Origin: Sclerotinia nivalis
Taxonomy: Eukaryota; Ascomycota; Leotiomycetes; Helotiales; Sclerotiniaceae
Direction of reading: 5' to 3'
Assembly: GCA_029531795.1 (NCBI GenBank)
Contig: JAPEIS010000006.1
Span: 992,001-1,056,000, forward strand
DNA: 64,000 bases
Shown: in pieces, positions 1-11,401 of the stretch
How the letters are laid out: every line of letters begins with the position of its first letter
Numbering within the stretch: the first letter of the stretch is position 1
Position numbers and translations under genes: made by a program
The notes under the pieces: model-generated
The model's database searches: none
Seen by the model: the letters and a program-made list of their open reading frames with translations, nothing else
Told to the model about the DNA's origin: nothing

Positions 1-460
1 ATTCTTTCCGGGAATGGAAGATGGAACATTAGGCGCTTTTATTTGTGCATGACTTTGCAGATGACTGCTTGAAGGCGGATCGCGGGGCAGAATCTTGAGC
101 AAACGTTGTTCAAGAAGTAGATGATTAAATTGAAATCTCGCAAGTCGTGATATCATAATTTGTGAAGCCATATATTCAAATGATTTGTGACATCGAAACG
201 TATATTAAGGAAATATTTCTGCAATTGAATGATCCAAGTATGAAATTGGTGAAGAATGATACAATATCGGTGGCGTCAATGAGGATATATAATACGAGGT
301 ACTTTCTTCATCCTCCTCTGTCCGACATCAAAGCTGAGACATGCACAGAGGATTGAAACTGGAGCGTATCAGCGAAAGGACACTAAAGCACACTAGACAA
401 TATTAGGTGATTACAACTGCCCCATTGCTGTCTTTCATCCTTTCCTTGTGTTTGTTCCGT
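1..460. other. Left-edge spacer, no gene seen
   Basis: Moderately AT-rich sequence. The only open frame on the plus strand (162-356, 64 codons) has no recognisable domain, and I do not call it. The last exon of the DUF6594 gene ends on its right border. Confidence 0.5.
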
Positions 461-1891
461 TCATGATTCATGTTCCTGGGCTTCCTGAGCTGTTTCCATA
501 CGAGCCAATATAGACATTTTGATTCTGCACAAATACTACCATAACTGCAGAAAAGCTGGGATTACATTAGTCTACTTTCGCGAAACTGTAAGATGCCGTT
601 GAACTTACGCAGCAGTAGCGGTGAAAATTTCAACCCTTGATGTACCGGCATCGGTCAAGAACATAAGTCCTATGGCAAAGATAGCTGTGAATGCTGCGAT
701 TACTCCAAGTATTTCCACGGTAGACTGCAGACTCGAGAGAACTGCGATTGCAACGGTGGGTAAGAGGCACGCAATAACTGTTGCTATAGATGAGGTAAAA
801 CGTAACATGCGGGCTTCGGAGTAAACAGTAAGTCCTGTCCTGCTTTTCGAATTCGAGTCTCCTTTGATTGCGCCAGTCGAATTATTTCTATGAGCGAGCC
901 AAGAGCGAAAGCTTCTTTGAGTTTTCACTTCGCCCACTGATGAATTGCTCTTAGTCTCAGTAGTTGGTAGCCCGGTTTCTTCTGACGCAGTCTTTACCTT
1001 CTTGCGCCGCAGCGTTTGCTTCAGGCTGTGCCAAAACGGAACAAATTCGTTAGCGACCCATCTCGTAAGGCTGTCAACCTTATGACCCTGTCGAGGTACA
1101 ACAAGGTCGAGAAGATCAGGTTCGGGAGCTGTAGGCCAAAACATGCTACGCAAGAGACTGGTGAATTGCCATTTTAATGGTTTCACTTTGCGTACACTCT
1201 CTGTGTAATCACCCCACGTACATGCAGCAGGCCCAATGATACAATGATCCCCAACTCTCTTTAACCAGACTCTTAAAGTTTCCACATTGTACGGGTCTGC
1301 TCTCGGCAATGCTGTAATTTGGGAATATTGTAGTAAAGCATCATCTAGAAATTAATGTAGTCAGCAATTGTAACCATGAATTGAGATAACAAATGTCGTA
1401 CTATATTCCTTCAGAACGACTCTGACCTGCTTCATAATCTTTACTTGCTTAGACTTGCACTTGTCATCGTCCATTCGAGCATGCAAAAGATAGTAGTTGA
1501 GGTCCTTCGACATCATTGAGGCTCTCGTTATGCCCTCCTGCTCACCCTGGCGGTATTCATTATATTCTGCCTGATGCAGTTTCATTCGTAGATTCTCCAG
1601 CTCTGCTTGATAATAAAGCAAACTCTTGACGTTGAGATCGCGGAAAGCCTTGAACGCTTCAAGATCTGGATATTTCGCAATCAGCTTAGACACAAGCGGC
1701 CATCCTGGCAATGGCTTCTCCGGATCTTTAAACGGATCCGTGTCCTCTTCCCACGGCCCTGACGTAAATTGAAGTTGAGATGTTGGACTGCCAACTACGG
1801 TCTCATCGGATTGCGATGTCGCAGTCGGGCTCGCGGGTTCGATGGGTTGCGAAGCTTGGATTTTGGTGATGTCACGAGGCTTTTTGGCCAT
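461..1891 (-). CDS. DUF6594 domain membrane protein
   Basis: Three-exon model on the minus strand: 1891-1402, 1344-609 and 524-461, giving 429 residues. The first intron (1345-1401) removes a break so that the joined protein reads KEYNDALLQYSQITALPRAD, a typical stretch of the fungal DUF6594 family. The N-terminal region carries the family block GWPLVSKLIAKYPDLEAFKAF followed by a coiled-coil-like helix. The C-terminal part has two or three hydrophobic segments (around LRFTSSIATVIACLLPTVAIAV and ILGVIAAFTAIFAIGLMFL) and the family ending RVEIFTATAA. Function of DUF6594 is unknown; it is probably a small integral membrane protein. The middle region is serine/lysine-rich and likely disordered. 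The third exon rests only on a GTAAGT donor at 608 and an AG acceptor at 525. An acceptor about 19 nt upstream is also possible and would change the last residues. Confidence 0.8.
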
Positions 1892-3585
1892 TGAGACTAT
1901 GTAGTATGAATATAAACGAAACTTTGTTTAAACATATGCTGTTTGAAGAGTTGAAGTGCACTTTATGTAATTTATGGTGTATATACAATGCTAAAGGAGA
2001 ATGATAGCAAAACGAAGGCAACCTAGCTGCATCATCTTATATTTACTACTCTCTATCATATTTCTCATTACAAATTGAAGAGATGCAAAATTGATGGCTG
2101 AGTACAGCATTGCATGGTAAAGTGTGGGCTGTTGAAGATGGTTGTCTGGATTTGCATAGATTTGCGACCGGATAAATAGGCACTTTACATCTATTGTGGG
2201 CAAGAACCCGCCATCCATAGGACAAGAATACGTTATTTTCAACCTAGGAACCTCTAAATTCACAAAATCTGATTTTTAAACTGTATACTGTATGAGTCCA
2301 CTTTTCTGTGAGGAAGAAAAAAACAACTAGTATTTAAAATACTCGCAACAAATGTGAAACAGACTGAAAAAGAGTTAAAAGAGGGTTTCCAGGAACAAAT
2401 TGATGCTGTGTCTAGAGCGACGATGATTACGGCGGCGCAAAGACTAGCACTACAGTTTCATGCGCAGTAAGGCTGGAGTTGCGAGTTAATCGCACTGGTG
2501 AGAAACTTGAGGGCCGTGTATACTCACGTTGACATTTTGGAAGCAGTGGAAATGTCAGGTATAGACGTTTCAATTTTTCAAGCATTAAAACGTCGCAAGG
2601 CATCGAATATCATTCTGAAATGAGGTCTTTAGATTAAACATTTTCAAAAAGCTGATTGGAAGTGCTAAACGGTGAAGATAATTTTCTCGGATGAAAGCAG
2701 GATGCGTTGGCGTTGGCGTCCAATGAATGGAGCCGGGTGAATTATCCCACATCAAGCACATGTAATGCAACTGAACAGACAAATCGAAAAATTATGAGGC
2801 TCTGTTTGGAGTCAGCAATAAGGCTCTTATTGTGTATTCGCAATCTCAAAAGTTTGAGGTATATGAGAGTCCATGCCACTAGGCATATCCTTTTTGACTC
2901 TTCCCGAGACTTTCGAGAATTAATGTTGTTGCAATTGAAGCTTTTACTAGGATCTTTCAATTCTTGATTGCCAGAGCTTACTGGTTACATATTCCAGTTA
3001 TGCCAGTAATATACGATCATTTCTTGGGGTCCAGTTCAATGTTCTCATGGCAGTCAAATGTGGCGGCGAATCCTTTCGACAATTCCAGCCAGAGGAGCGG
3101 TATGCTTTGGTTCTTTCCACTTTCTGCACCTTTTGGTCTGTTTTCGACTAACTCACTTGCCTGGAGAAAAAATTTCAATCCTTCCCAGCTAATCAAACCC
3201 AGCCATGCAACCAAGCCACATGAATCATTATTAGGCGGGCGGCAACTTGGGGTCCGCCCCGTTATCACCCATTGGGGTCCAACTTGATGTCTCAATTCGG
3301 CCTTGTAAACTGCTCAGTCAGAGAATTTCTGATGGACACATCTGAAAAGGCAATTGAAGGCAACCCGAAAGCTGATTTTTAGGCCCCATAAGCCGCTTTT
3401 GTGAACGAATTGGGTAAACACTGTGCGGCTCCTCCGCGATTGGGACTCAGCATAAAAGCTTATAAAACACTGATGAAATCATCCATCCAGTGTTCAGTCA
3501 ATCAGAAAACTACCAGCTTTGATATTTGCCCACATTAATCAATTGCGAGAACAAGCAAAACACTATTGAGGCGGCAATCAGAAAC
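1892..3585. other. Intergenic, promoter side of the retropepsin-like gene
   Basis: No gene recognised. Short open frames on both strands (1991-2263, 2585-3295) lack any domain or codon pattern that I can support. A TATA-like run (CTTATAAAAC, about 3459-3468) lies some 120 bases before the ATG at 3586 and may belong to that gene's promoter. Confidence 0.45.
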
Positions 3586-4947
3586 ATGACAGGTAACACG
3601 CATGCGAAGCGAAATGCGACGTTTATTGACGCTAACCTTCATAGATTATCCGAAGAACATTAATCCCAACGGCTTCCTCTCCCCTCCCATCGAAACCAGA
3701 GCTACAAATACAAAACGTGGACGATCTGCATCCGTCCCTGGCTCCGAACGATCTGCGAGGTCTAGCCTGTCTAGAATTACACGCGTTGAGGAAGATGCTC
3801 AAATCGCCCCATGTCCAGAGTTCGAAGATTCTTCTAGCATCGCATCGTCAAATTATACTTGTCTAGATCATCTACTGGCAATTGTTCGAATTATTTTCTG
3901 TATTCCAGTGCCGAAGAAGATGAAAATGAGGTCTCCGGGACCCGTCAAGGGGTCGTTCGATGTAAGTAACGGATATTTCCTCTGCACCAAAGCTCCACTA
4001 ATGAACATGATAGATGGAGAGCTCTCCATGGGTACTTCCAGTACTTGTTGTTTCAACGCGTAGAGATACGGACAAACAGCCAGTGACCAAACGCGCGAAG
4101 TGCACCATTGATACCGGTAACATGCAGGGCAACATTGTGTCGAGGGAATTCGTTGAGAAAGTTCTGCAGTATTCGGAAGCGAACTTTGTCTCTTTGACTG
4201 CGGAAGAAAAGGAAGGCGGCTTCGGAGTGACAGGGCATAAACTCGTAAGTTTCGAAACTTTTCTCTTGTTGCGGCACCAAAAAGGAAAACGATAGATGAA
4301 GATTCGCCTGAGAGTTGGACTAATAGGTTTTGATCCAGGTGCCAGAAGGAGCCATCTACTTAACCTGGTATCACAGCAAAAGTACACGGGTCTTCCATAA
4401 CATGAGGTTTCTCGTCTCACCATATTCACAATGCGATCTTATAATTGGAGCTCGATCCATACAAAAGGACAATTTACTCGGTGTTCCCAACCTTATGGCA
4501 ACAGCAACCAGCAGGGTTGCAATTACAAGAGATCTCAACATGGGTAAGTAGCCCTGAATGCTAGATAAATTATGGCATAATCAACTAAAAAAAACTTCAG
4601 ACAAGGAAGAAGAGGACCTACAAAATATTTACCTCAAACAAAAGGACAGATTTCACGCGAAGGAAATCGACCTGCTAGAAGTGGGCGGGGACACAGAGAA
4701 CAATAAAGAATTGAAGGATTGTGCAGATGCACGCGATGTCGCTGAGAAATACTATCTCATTCGCAAGGCAGAGGTGGCTAATAACCAAAAATTAGTAGCT
4801 CAACTAAAGGAAGACCTTGAGAAGCTACCAGGCTATAAGACTTATCTAGTCCCGTCCAGGTCAGAGACTACTTCATCCGGCACGGCACAGCAAAATGGAT
4901 CGGTTCCGACTCAACGCACAGTCAAGAAGGCAGTTGAACAGTCTTGA
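3586..4947 (+). CDS. Retropepsin-like (DTG) aspartic protease-fold protein
   Basis: Five exons: 3586-3592, 3645-3961, 4014-4244, 4339-4543 and 4601-4947, giving 368 residues with consistent phases. The first exon holds only two codons and a base. Residues 1-105 are serine-rich and probably disordered. Residues 138-144 read CTIDTGN, the Asp-Thr-Gly signature of retroviral-type aspartic proteases, and residues 217-223 read CDLIIGA, matching the second hydrophobic psi-loop element of the same fold. After residue 250 comes a charged, coiled-coil-like tail (KEEEDLQNIYLKQKDRF). Similar intron-bearing, stand-alone DTG proteins occur in many filamentous fungi. No reverse transcriptase, integrase or LTR was seen nearby, so this looks like a domesticated or ancestral cellular domain rather than a live retroelement. 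Dimerisation would be needed for protease activity; activity is inferred only. Confidence 0.82.
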
Positions 4948-6833
4948 CCTAAGAAATGAATGTTCAAGGGTATATTGGGGAAGGAACACGAGCGGTCGGT
5001 TTTGAGGTTTCGTATTGGAATTGAATAAAGTAGACTCGGAAATTTAAAGGATACGGGTGGTAATTTTCGTTATTTGGTAGAGTTGGACAACAGAAATTGG
5101 AAAAGAGGTGGCAAATCTCGTTTCGGATAGACTTTGAATGAGCGATCAGGCAGGAATCGAACTGGCAAGGAGTTTGCGCTGTTTCCTGATTTAATGAATC
5201 TACGACGTATACATTTTCCCTTAAAGTCTTCGAAAAGTGATATAACATAAGATACCGAAGGCAAACTGCTCTTTTTGACTTGGATATTTAGTGCAGTTAC
5301 CACGTTCAGATGCTGATATGGAATCCACTATACCCTGATCTCCACTCTATTTTTCCACTTAGCTTGGAAGTTCGAGACAACTCGTCTCTGAATGTTTTGA
5401 AAGGCATGTAGCTTGCATGTTCATCATAGACCTAAACCATGGAAAGGTACGCGCCACGAGAGTTCGATTTCCAATGGAGACAATAAGATTTTTAAACCGC
5501 GGCTTTTGCCTTATATCAATCATTCCAATTGACACATACCGTCTGGTCAGTAAGGACCATGATATCCTGCCATCAAACTGTAAAAAGGATACCTCAATGC
5601 TTTAACATGTATGGTACTAACTGTGGCGGCGGACAGCGCCACAGCTCCAGCCTCCCAACACTCGATGGGGTATCTTGCGTACACGTAATGAGTAGACTTC
5701 GAAGCACAGTTTCGTATCCACCGTTAAAAAACACCCATCCTTGATGGTTGATACACCTTCGCTGGGTGCAGTCGCAATGGTAAATTTTGGCGGTACTTAT
5801 GGAGGAGCTTAGGTGTGGCGCGTCGCTCCACTTTTATCCTAAATTCATCGGACTTCTAGAAACGAGCTTCACAAACGAAAAAAGACTGTTCAAGGGAGAC
5901 CGGCAACTACTCGCAGAGTTGCGTCAGCAGCAAATGGAGTATACTAATATGGCAATGGGCTTCTACTCTGATTATATGGGCTCAGTCGACTGCCTCTAGT
6001 TCCCGATTCAGTCCTAATTCACGCCGCACGCAGTCTACCCTCGAAGACAAAGCCACGCACAATACAATTTCTAGGAACGTCCGAATGATATTATGAACAA
6101 GCATGCAGCATCGAGGCACTTATATGATTCAAAATCGGCCAGATTCTGCAGATATCCCCCGCTGAATATAATATGGTGGCAGTGGATATCCAAATTGAGG
6201 ATTGGGAACGTTCTTCGTTTATGAAGAAATTAAAATACCAAAAAAGGTGCAAGAAACCAAACTCATGGCTTTAGTTATCGAGCAGGTGTTATAGAAGGAA
6301 GGTTGTGCGCTGCCTTGCGACTCAAAACGAAACGAGATGTGTACGTACTAGTGCAGGGAATTGGCAATATCGAAACATTGTGTCGAAGAGAAATGAAGAT
6401 CATAGTGTGGCTCTTCAATTAGTTTTTGTTTTCAATTTCCATACAGAATTTCATATAGATTGTTCCTGGGCCACAAGTCCATGAAGTAAAGGCCCCAAAT
6501 TGTTTCTCGGTCTACCTTTGTCTTTCTTGCTGTCTTATGATTGGATTGAATATCAAACATGTTATGTTCACAGGACCCAAGTGGAGGTTTGCGCTATCAC
6601 ATTTGTTGGAGGCAATCTTGGTTTATTGCCACAACCTTCCATAATACTACTATAGATTGTCATTTTTCACGGTGTCGAAAAGTTTCCACTGCCATGCTCG
6701 TGATCCGACAATCCAGCAGCAATCCAGCAGAATTCCTAGGAAATGAAGCATAAGTAGTCAATAATGGCCGCATCCTAGTTGTTCCTGTAGTACATCGAGA
6801 TTCTTTTCCTAGAAATATCTCGGCATACTAAGG
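4948..6833. other. Intergenic, possibly old degraded sequence
   Basis: No gene I can support. Open frames at 5417-5605, 5529-5744, 5787-5999 and 6559-6753 are short, without introns that extend them or domains that I recognise. This stretch lies directly upstream of the broken Argonaute and could contain its former promoter or eroded 5' exons. Confidence 0.4.
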
Positions 6834-9800
6834 ATGTTGTTCTTGCCACGCAAATGTTCAAAATGCCCAAATGCACCGGAGAATACTAGCCACCTTACGC
6901 ATTCTTGTAAAGAAAAATGACCATTCTGGAAAGATCAAGTTTGTGATATCTGTTACAGCCCCGATCATTCATGTTTTCGCTGTCCCAAAAAAAATGGTGC
7001 CATACACAGTATCTGTAATACTTGCGGACATCTGCATAAAAAGCAAATGTGTCCTTTCAGAAATGCTCCTGATCCTGAGCATTATACACAAGAAAAGTAT
7101 GATGCGTACATGAAAAGGAAGCCTCTAAAGAATCAGCCGCAGCCAGTCCTATCGAATTCGCACACCGGTCATTTGCAAAACGTTCCCTCGACGATAAACC
7201 CCGTACCACAAGCGCAACCACAATCTCAAATTCAAGCTCGTCCACCCGGCTCAATACAACCGGGACAACATTTGTTGCCCCAGCAAAGACAGAAGAGGAG
7301 GTTGAAGCGGATAAATGGGCCAATGGGTTTCAAAAATTGGTCCATCGTGCGGCGACATCAATGTTCAACACGTGGCCGTTCAAGCCAACTACTTCAAAGT
7401 CAATTTCGCTTCGAGCCCTGATCTTCGAAGATATCGAATTCAACTCGATCAAATCAATTCAAAGGACATTGTCAAACGTGAACTCCGTCGTGCTCTTATC
7501 AAAGCGCTACTAGAACAGCACCCCCCTTCAGGAATCTGGGTTTCGGACTACTTTGAATACATTGTTTCCGTCGATAAACTTTACCCCGTTTGTTCTGATT
7601 CAGCGGGCACAGTCACTAATGTACTCCATCATCGTCCAGGTCGGAATGGAACCTGGGTTGCGATGCAAAGCTCCATCATCTACGAAGGCTCTTTTCAAAG
7701 AAGCGCCTTGCAGGCACATGTCGCTTCGAATACTTCGTCATTCGTACCGGACGCGGAACTGAGGATGGATGAATATTATATCATGGTTCAATATCAATGG
7801 TTACAATGCGCAGAATGTGGCATTGTTTGACAGATTCCGTGTAGGAAAAAGATTCTATCCTGCTGATGGGGATGTTATAACCTCCCGGCAAGTTCCAGCG
7901 GTGGGCGAACCAACATTTCTGATTAGAACTGGTTTTTTTCACATCGATGCGGCCTGCTGTCGGATCGTTGCTTTTGAATGTCAACAACTCAACCTCCGCA
8001 TTTTTTCCTCCTGGCATACTGCATGATTGGATCATGAGGCGTTGGTGGACTAAGATTCCGCCAGCTGTTGACCAGGACGATCTCATTGGCCTGCGAGTGA
8101 CTTTCAATGGCGACGATGTGAATTCCAAGACCAGAGTCATCCGCGGTGTTGGTCAGGGAGGTGTCAGGCTCACCACTTTCACGCCAATGGACGCCAAAGG
8201 AGTCTCGGGTACGAGTACCAATATTTGTGACCATATGGTGAACAGTAAGTTCTTCCCTCCACTTGTCTAAATAACATATTTTCAGAGGCTTCTGTTGCTG
8301 ACTTACGTAGAGTACCCAATGTTGCGTTTCAACCCTCAAGCATGCTGTTTGAATTTGGGGGCAGTCAGCGACCCTAAATGGTATACAGCCGATAATCTGT
8401 CGATTCTTCCGGGGCAAATTTTCAAGAAGCAACTTCCGGATGAATTAGGAAGCGAAATGCGAAAGATGGCTGAGAATGAACCTGAAGATAACAAGAGATT
8501 AATCTTACAGGGGGCGTTGGCTTCTCTAGGATATCAGCTACCACAAGTCCCTTTTCGGTGAGTAATAAGTTTGCCAGAAACTATGGTCACTGATGAATAT
8601 AGCAATTCGGGTTTAGTTTTCAAGATCAATTTTTAGAGGTTGTCCCCAAATATCTTCACCAACCTACACTCGCATTCAAGGATGAAGACTTTAAAATATC
8701 CGAACAATCAAAGAACAAGTCTTCTTGGATGCTTAGGAATAAGGATCGCATCTTCGAGTTTGCAAATACGGGGACTGAGATTTCTAATCTGTACATCATT
8801 CGGCTCAACCTTAACGATAAATTCTCCCAGGGAAAATGTGGTAAAATTCGCCCAAGACCTCGGAAGCAAAATTGAAGACTATGGTATCATCCTTGAGAAC
8901 GATGCAAGAATTTCCAATGCTGGCTTCTCGCAGAATAGGACGGTTCTAGGTACTCGCCTTACCGCAGCTTTAACAAATTTGACTATGGGGAATGGTAACA
9001 GGAAACCAAAACTACTTCTCATAGTTGTGCCCAACAAGAACATCCACACCTACGCAAACATCAAATGGTGGGGTCACTGTATCGCTGGTATACCGACTAT
9101 TTGCATCAGTGCAGGAGTAATTACCAAGACGAAGAATGGTTCGACGGATGTTGGAGTCATCTCTAATATTAGGTTTGCTTCTGCGAAACCTTTTAGACTG
9201 ACCTTGATGCTAATATTTGACCAGTCTCAAGATAAACTTCAAGCTTGGAGGCACGAGTCATTTCCTAAAAACTCAAGCACCCGAGAGCATTCTTTGGGCT
9301 GGTGCAAAACCAAACACAATGATAGTGGGAGCGGACGTCTCGCATGCTGGCAAAGGGAGAGATACAGCATGTCCATCGATGGCAGTGGTAGTGGCTACTT
9401 ATGATGAACGGTGCTCGCAATACTTAGCATCAGCCCGCCTTCAAGAGAATAACATTGAGGTATGTGATATCGTGGATGGCAATCTCAGCATAATGAAACT
9501 AACATGAGAAACATAGTCGATTACCGACCTTGGAGACATGATCGGAGAGCGCTTGAAAAAATACAGAACTGTGAATGGTGCTTTGCCTGAACATATTCTC
9601 TTCTACGGCGACGGTGTGAGCGAAAGCCAGTATGGAATGGTTGTGACCGATGAAATCCCCCTCATAAAAGCTGGATGTAAGGCGGTCGGTGCAGAAGCTG
9701 GAAAGGGAGACAATTGGTGCCCAAAGATCACTCTTCTCGTAGTCGGAAAACGCCATCACACTCGATTTTTTCCCAGCGAGGAAAAAAGGGAAAAGCAAAA

Positions 9801-10266
9801 TCACAGTCTCGAATCCGGCTTGTTAATTGATACGGGGGTGGTTACGCCTAATCATTTCAGTTTCTATCTCCAGAGTCATGATAGCGCACTTGGGACGGCA
9901 AAAAGCGCACATTACATTGTGATCACGAACGAGAGTAGTTACACGCCGGAACATATTCAGGAAACGGTAAGTAATCCTTCATTTCATATCTACATGACCT
10001 TGCTGATAAACCTTTAGACGAACAATATCTGTTTCACGGGTTCCAGGGCATTCAAAGCCTTGTCTGTTTGCACACCTGCCAAATACGCTGATATCTTATG
10101 CTATCGTCTGCGTTGCTACATGAAACCAGCGCTGGATAATCAATATGCTCAAGCGCCACGTACCTTGGGTTTCTATCGAAGAAATGACGAAATCTGGAAT
10201 GCTCCTCGGCAAGATAGAACTAATCCTTGGCATCGAAATCTCGACAATATCATGTTTTATCTTTGA
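6834..10266 (+). pseudogene. Argonaute (QDE-2-like), broken N-terminal half, open MID-PIWI half
   Basis: Argonautes bind small RNAs and slice or silence matching transcripts. From 6834 a cysteine-rich module (CSKCPN, CDICYS, CFRCP, CNTCG) runs in one frame but is cut by TGA at 6918-6920. The N domain (VAVQANYFKVNF, near 7380) is in a second frame. The linker (NIISWFNINGYNAQN, near 7770) and next block (SLLLNVNNSTSAFFPPG, near 7970) lie in two further frames; that shift sits at a seven-T run, 7933-7939. PAZ/L2 pieces (8310-8800) shift again. From about 8840 the MID-PIWI frame is open to the stop at 10264-10266, with normal introns 9173-9224, 9460-9516 and 9967-10017. PIWI catalytic positions look kept: Asp in VGADVSHA, Asp in FYGDGVSES, His in SAHYIVI. 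Neighbouring long genes read cleanly, so sequencing error alone is unlikely. It may be a dead paralogue, or a transcribed MID-PIWI remnant. Confidence 0.85.
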
Positions 10267-11401
10267 TTTCGCGACGAATGTGGATTTATTCTGGGTCTTT
10301 TAACATTCCCATTCCCATTGCATGGTCCATTGCCTGGTGTTTTGGGTTTTTCTCTTTTGTTTCGCGTCTCTAGTTTCTGGCTCTTTGCTTTTGTTTATTG
10401 TTCGGATTCAACGCCGGGAGAGTGTTGTTGCTGTGTAGTTCAAGAGGTGAGCTGCGGTGTTAAGGTGCTTGGTTCTGCGTTTAGATTTGAGCTACTTTGC
10501 TGAACTGCGGTTGAAATGGGTGGCATTATTGCTGATTCATGAGTTCTGTTGGCGGTAATATGGCTCAAAGCAAAATTATTGTCTTATCATCATCGCACAA
10601 GTGAGCACTCGACTGATATCCAATATAATCTTACCATGGAGTTTAAGCAAGCAATATCTGATCTTTCCTAGCATATCTCTTTTATGATCCCCAAATTCGA
10701 AAGTCGTCGTTTATTTCAAGTGCAGTGTGATCTTATTGACTCAGTTCCATGTAATAATGTGAAAAGATATTTTTTTCTTAGGTACGGACTCTAACTCCGA
10801 TTTCCGCGCAAATGTTGTAAAAATGGCAGTTGGTAGTGTGGGAGTGAAGATTCTGGTGGTTTTTGAAATTCCATTTTTTGTTGATTTTTTGCCTTGGATA
10901 CATCCATTGATTTATCGGAATTGGTAGAAAATTAAATCTGCCTTGGCTAAAATCGCAGCTTTTACAAACTACATTAAGCCTTGTGCCCTAGAAATGCAAG
11001 TCCTAAAGTAAAATAGTAAGTATGACTAGTAGTGTTGCCAGAAGTTGTGAGTCACTTGTATAAACTCTTCTTGTGAAAGCCCAAGAGCAAAGTGGCTAGA
11101 AACAAACTCTGGTCCCTATCTTATTTCCTATACCGATTATTTAAAGAACGTAACTACATTATTTTTATTTTCCGTCCATAAATCATCCATCAAACCTTTT
11201 CCTTCATAGATCATCCCCTCAAGTAAGTTATCGTTCGCCCATAAGCCATATCTCCATCAAAACCAACAAATATACCATTCGATGAAATATTTTTATGTCA
11301 AACCATATTTCGAGTCCTACATTATACCAATACTTACTGTGTAAATATCCATGAACTATGACCGTAAAGCGGGAGAGTACAGCGTGCATATATCAAGTCG
11401 A
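10267..11401. other. Intergenic between converging genes
   Basis: The 3' ends of the Argonaute relic (+) and the purine permease (-) face each other here. The sequence is T-rich with no open frame beyond about 60 codons. I see no terminator or repeat that I could name. Confidence 0.5.

Noticed and set aside
5787..5999. 70-codon plus-strand frame (LLAELRQQQMEYTNMAM)
   Set aside because: Helical-looking, but isolated, short, without splice partners or a known domain; not enough to call.
7989..8432. 147-codon minus-strand frame
   Set aside because: Antisense of recognisable Argonaute segments on the plus strand.
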